DNA of 15,433 bases. It comes from an uncultured Selenomonas sp. (GTDB lineage: Bacteria; Bacillota; Negativicutes; Selenomonadales; Selenomonadaceae). Location: contig CALYVJ010000011.1 of NCBI GenBank assembly GCA_945494195.1, forward strand, positions 1-15,433. The letters run 5' to 3'. Numbering within the stretch: the first letter of the stretch is position 1; each line of letters begins with the position of its first letter. Below are positions 15,075 through 15,433 of the stretch, in pieces. A program made the position numbers and the translations under genes. The notes beneath the pieces are model-generated. The model saw nothing but the letters and a program-made list of their open reading frames with translations, was not told where the DNA came from and searched no databases.

Positions 15075-15433
15075 GTGGAAGGAATGGAACAAGAACGACA
15101 GGAAAATCCAACAGGAAAAGTCAATCGAAAAGTGCGCCGCAGCCCACGGAGAATCATCAAGGGCTTTTTGTTCCTGCTGATATGCGGAAGCATTATGGCA
15201 ATTATTGTCTATTCGCCGTTGTTTACCTTTCAGAGATTATTGCTCAATGGCAATGCGTATTTGAATAGCGATGACATTATGGAGATTGGCAGAATCCAGC
15301 AGGGAAAACCGCTTTTTCAGTTAAAAACCGATGAGATTACGCAAAATCTTATGCACGATCTTCGGATTGAGTCGGCAGTGGTCCGCCGGCGGCTGCCGGA
15401 TACGATTGAGATTGACATTACCGAACGGGTTCC
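15075..15433 (+). CDS. ftsQ: Cell division protein FtsQ/DivIB, 3' end outside the window
   Basis: The frame is open from 15054 to the right edge, and about 119 codons are visible. A basic cytoplasmic tail (KVNRKVRRSPRR) is followed by one hydrophobic segment at about residues 30-47 and then the beginning of a POTRA domain (FQRLLLNGNAYLNSDDI, with RRRLPDTIEIDITER later), the layout of FtsQ/DivIB. It joins FtsL and FtsB in the divisome and lies mostly outside the cytoplasmic membrane. The start is uncertain: GTG 15066, GTG 15075 and ATG 15084 are in frame, and the purine-rich GAGGAAGGAA (15056-15065) could serve the first or second. The terminator-like hairpin separates it from ddl. Confidence 0.9.
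   Translation, partial: MEGMEQERQENPTGKVNRKVRRSPRRIIKGFLFLLICGSIMAIIVYSPLFTFQRLLLNGNAYLNSDDIMEIGRIQQGKPLFQLKTDEITQNLMHDLRIESAVVRRRLPDTIEIDITERV

Noticed and set aside
1..15433. A novel defence, mobile or secondary-metabolite system in the window
   Set aside because: All genes belong to known core families; there is no transposase, integrase, tRNA, CRISPR-like array or marked composition shift visible by eye.

Overview
This 15.4 kb window is almost entirely conserved core genome: the end of an isoprenoid/translation pair (ispG-proS), two small independent units (a redox-disulfide protein and a secreted polysaccharide deacetylase), and then most of a division and cell wall (dcw) cluster running mraZ-rsmH-ftsL-murE-murF-mraY-murD-murG-murC-ddl-ftsQ. 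The MurE has the DNPR signature of a meso-diaminopimelate enzyme. That signature, the strong AGGAGG ribosome binding sites, the low-GC-Gram-positive style of the proteins and the diderm-like gene order together suggest an anaerobic Firmicute with an outer membrane (Negativicutes, Selenomonas-like). This assignment is an inference from protein style and gene order; no marker in the window proves it.

Layout. 1-2721: ispG (5' end outside the window) overlaps proS by 4 bp, and the pair ends in a bidirectional terminator shared with the convergent gene downstream. 2783-3083: a minus-strand gene for a 67-residue DUF1858/CxxC protein, with its own promoter and a terminator-like hairpin in its leader. 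3184-4103: a divergent CE4 deacetylase gene closed by a 17-bp perfect-stem terminator. 4104-4250: a dense control region in front of mraZ, with DnaA-box-like 9-mers, a good sigma-A promoter and 10-bp-phased MraZ-type boxes. 4251-6069: mraZ, rsmH, ftsL. 6070-6237: a gap with two hairpins and a candidate promoter, at the place where ftsI normally lies. 6238-15001: seven genes that make lipid II and its D-Ala-D-Ala terminus. 15019-15049: terminator-like hairpin. 15075-end: start of ftsQ.

How the genes work together. MurC, MurD, MurE and MurF add L-Ala, D-Glu, meso-DAP and D-Ala-D-Ala (made by Ddl) to UDP-MurNAc. MraY moves the product onto undecaprenyl phosphate and MurG adds GlcNAc to give lipid II. 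IspG supplies isoprenoid precursors for that lipid carrier. FtsL and FtsQ belong to the divisome, RsmH modifies the ribosome and MraZ regulates the cluster.

I found no undescribed multi-gene system. The points most worth checking are (i) the joint absence of ftsI and ftsW, the septal synthase pair, from an otherwise E. coli-like gene order; (ii) the DnaA-box-like cluster overlapping the terminator just upstream of the mraZ promoter; and (iii) the MraZ box array starting at the transcription start.
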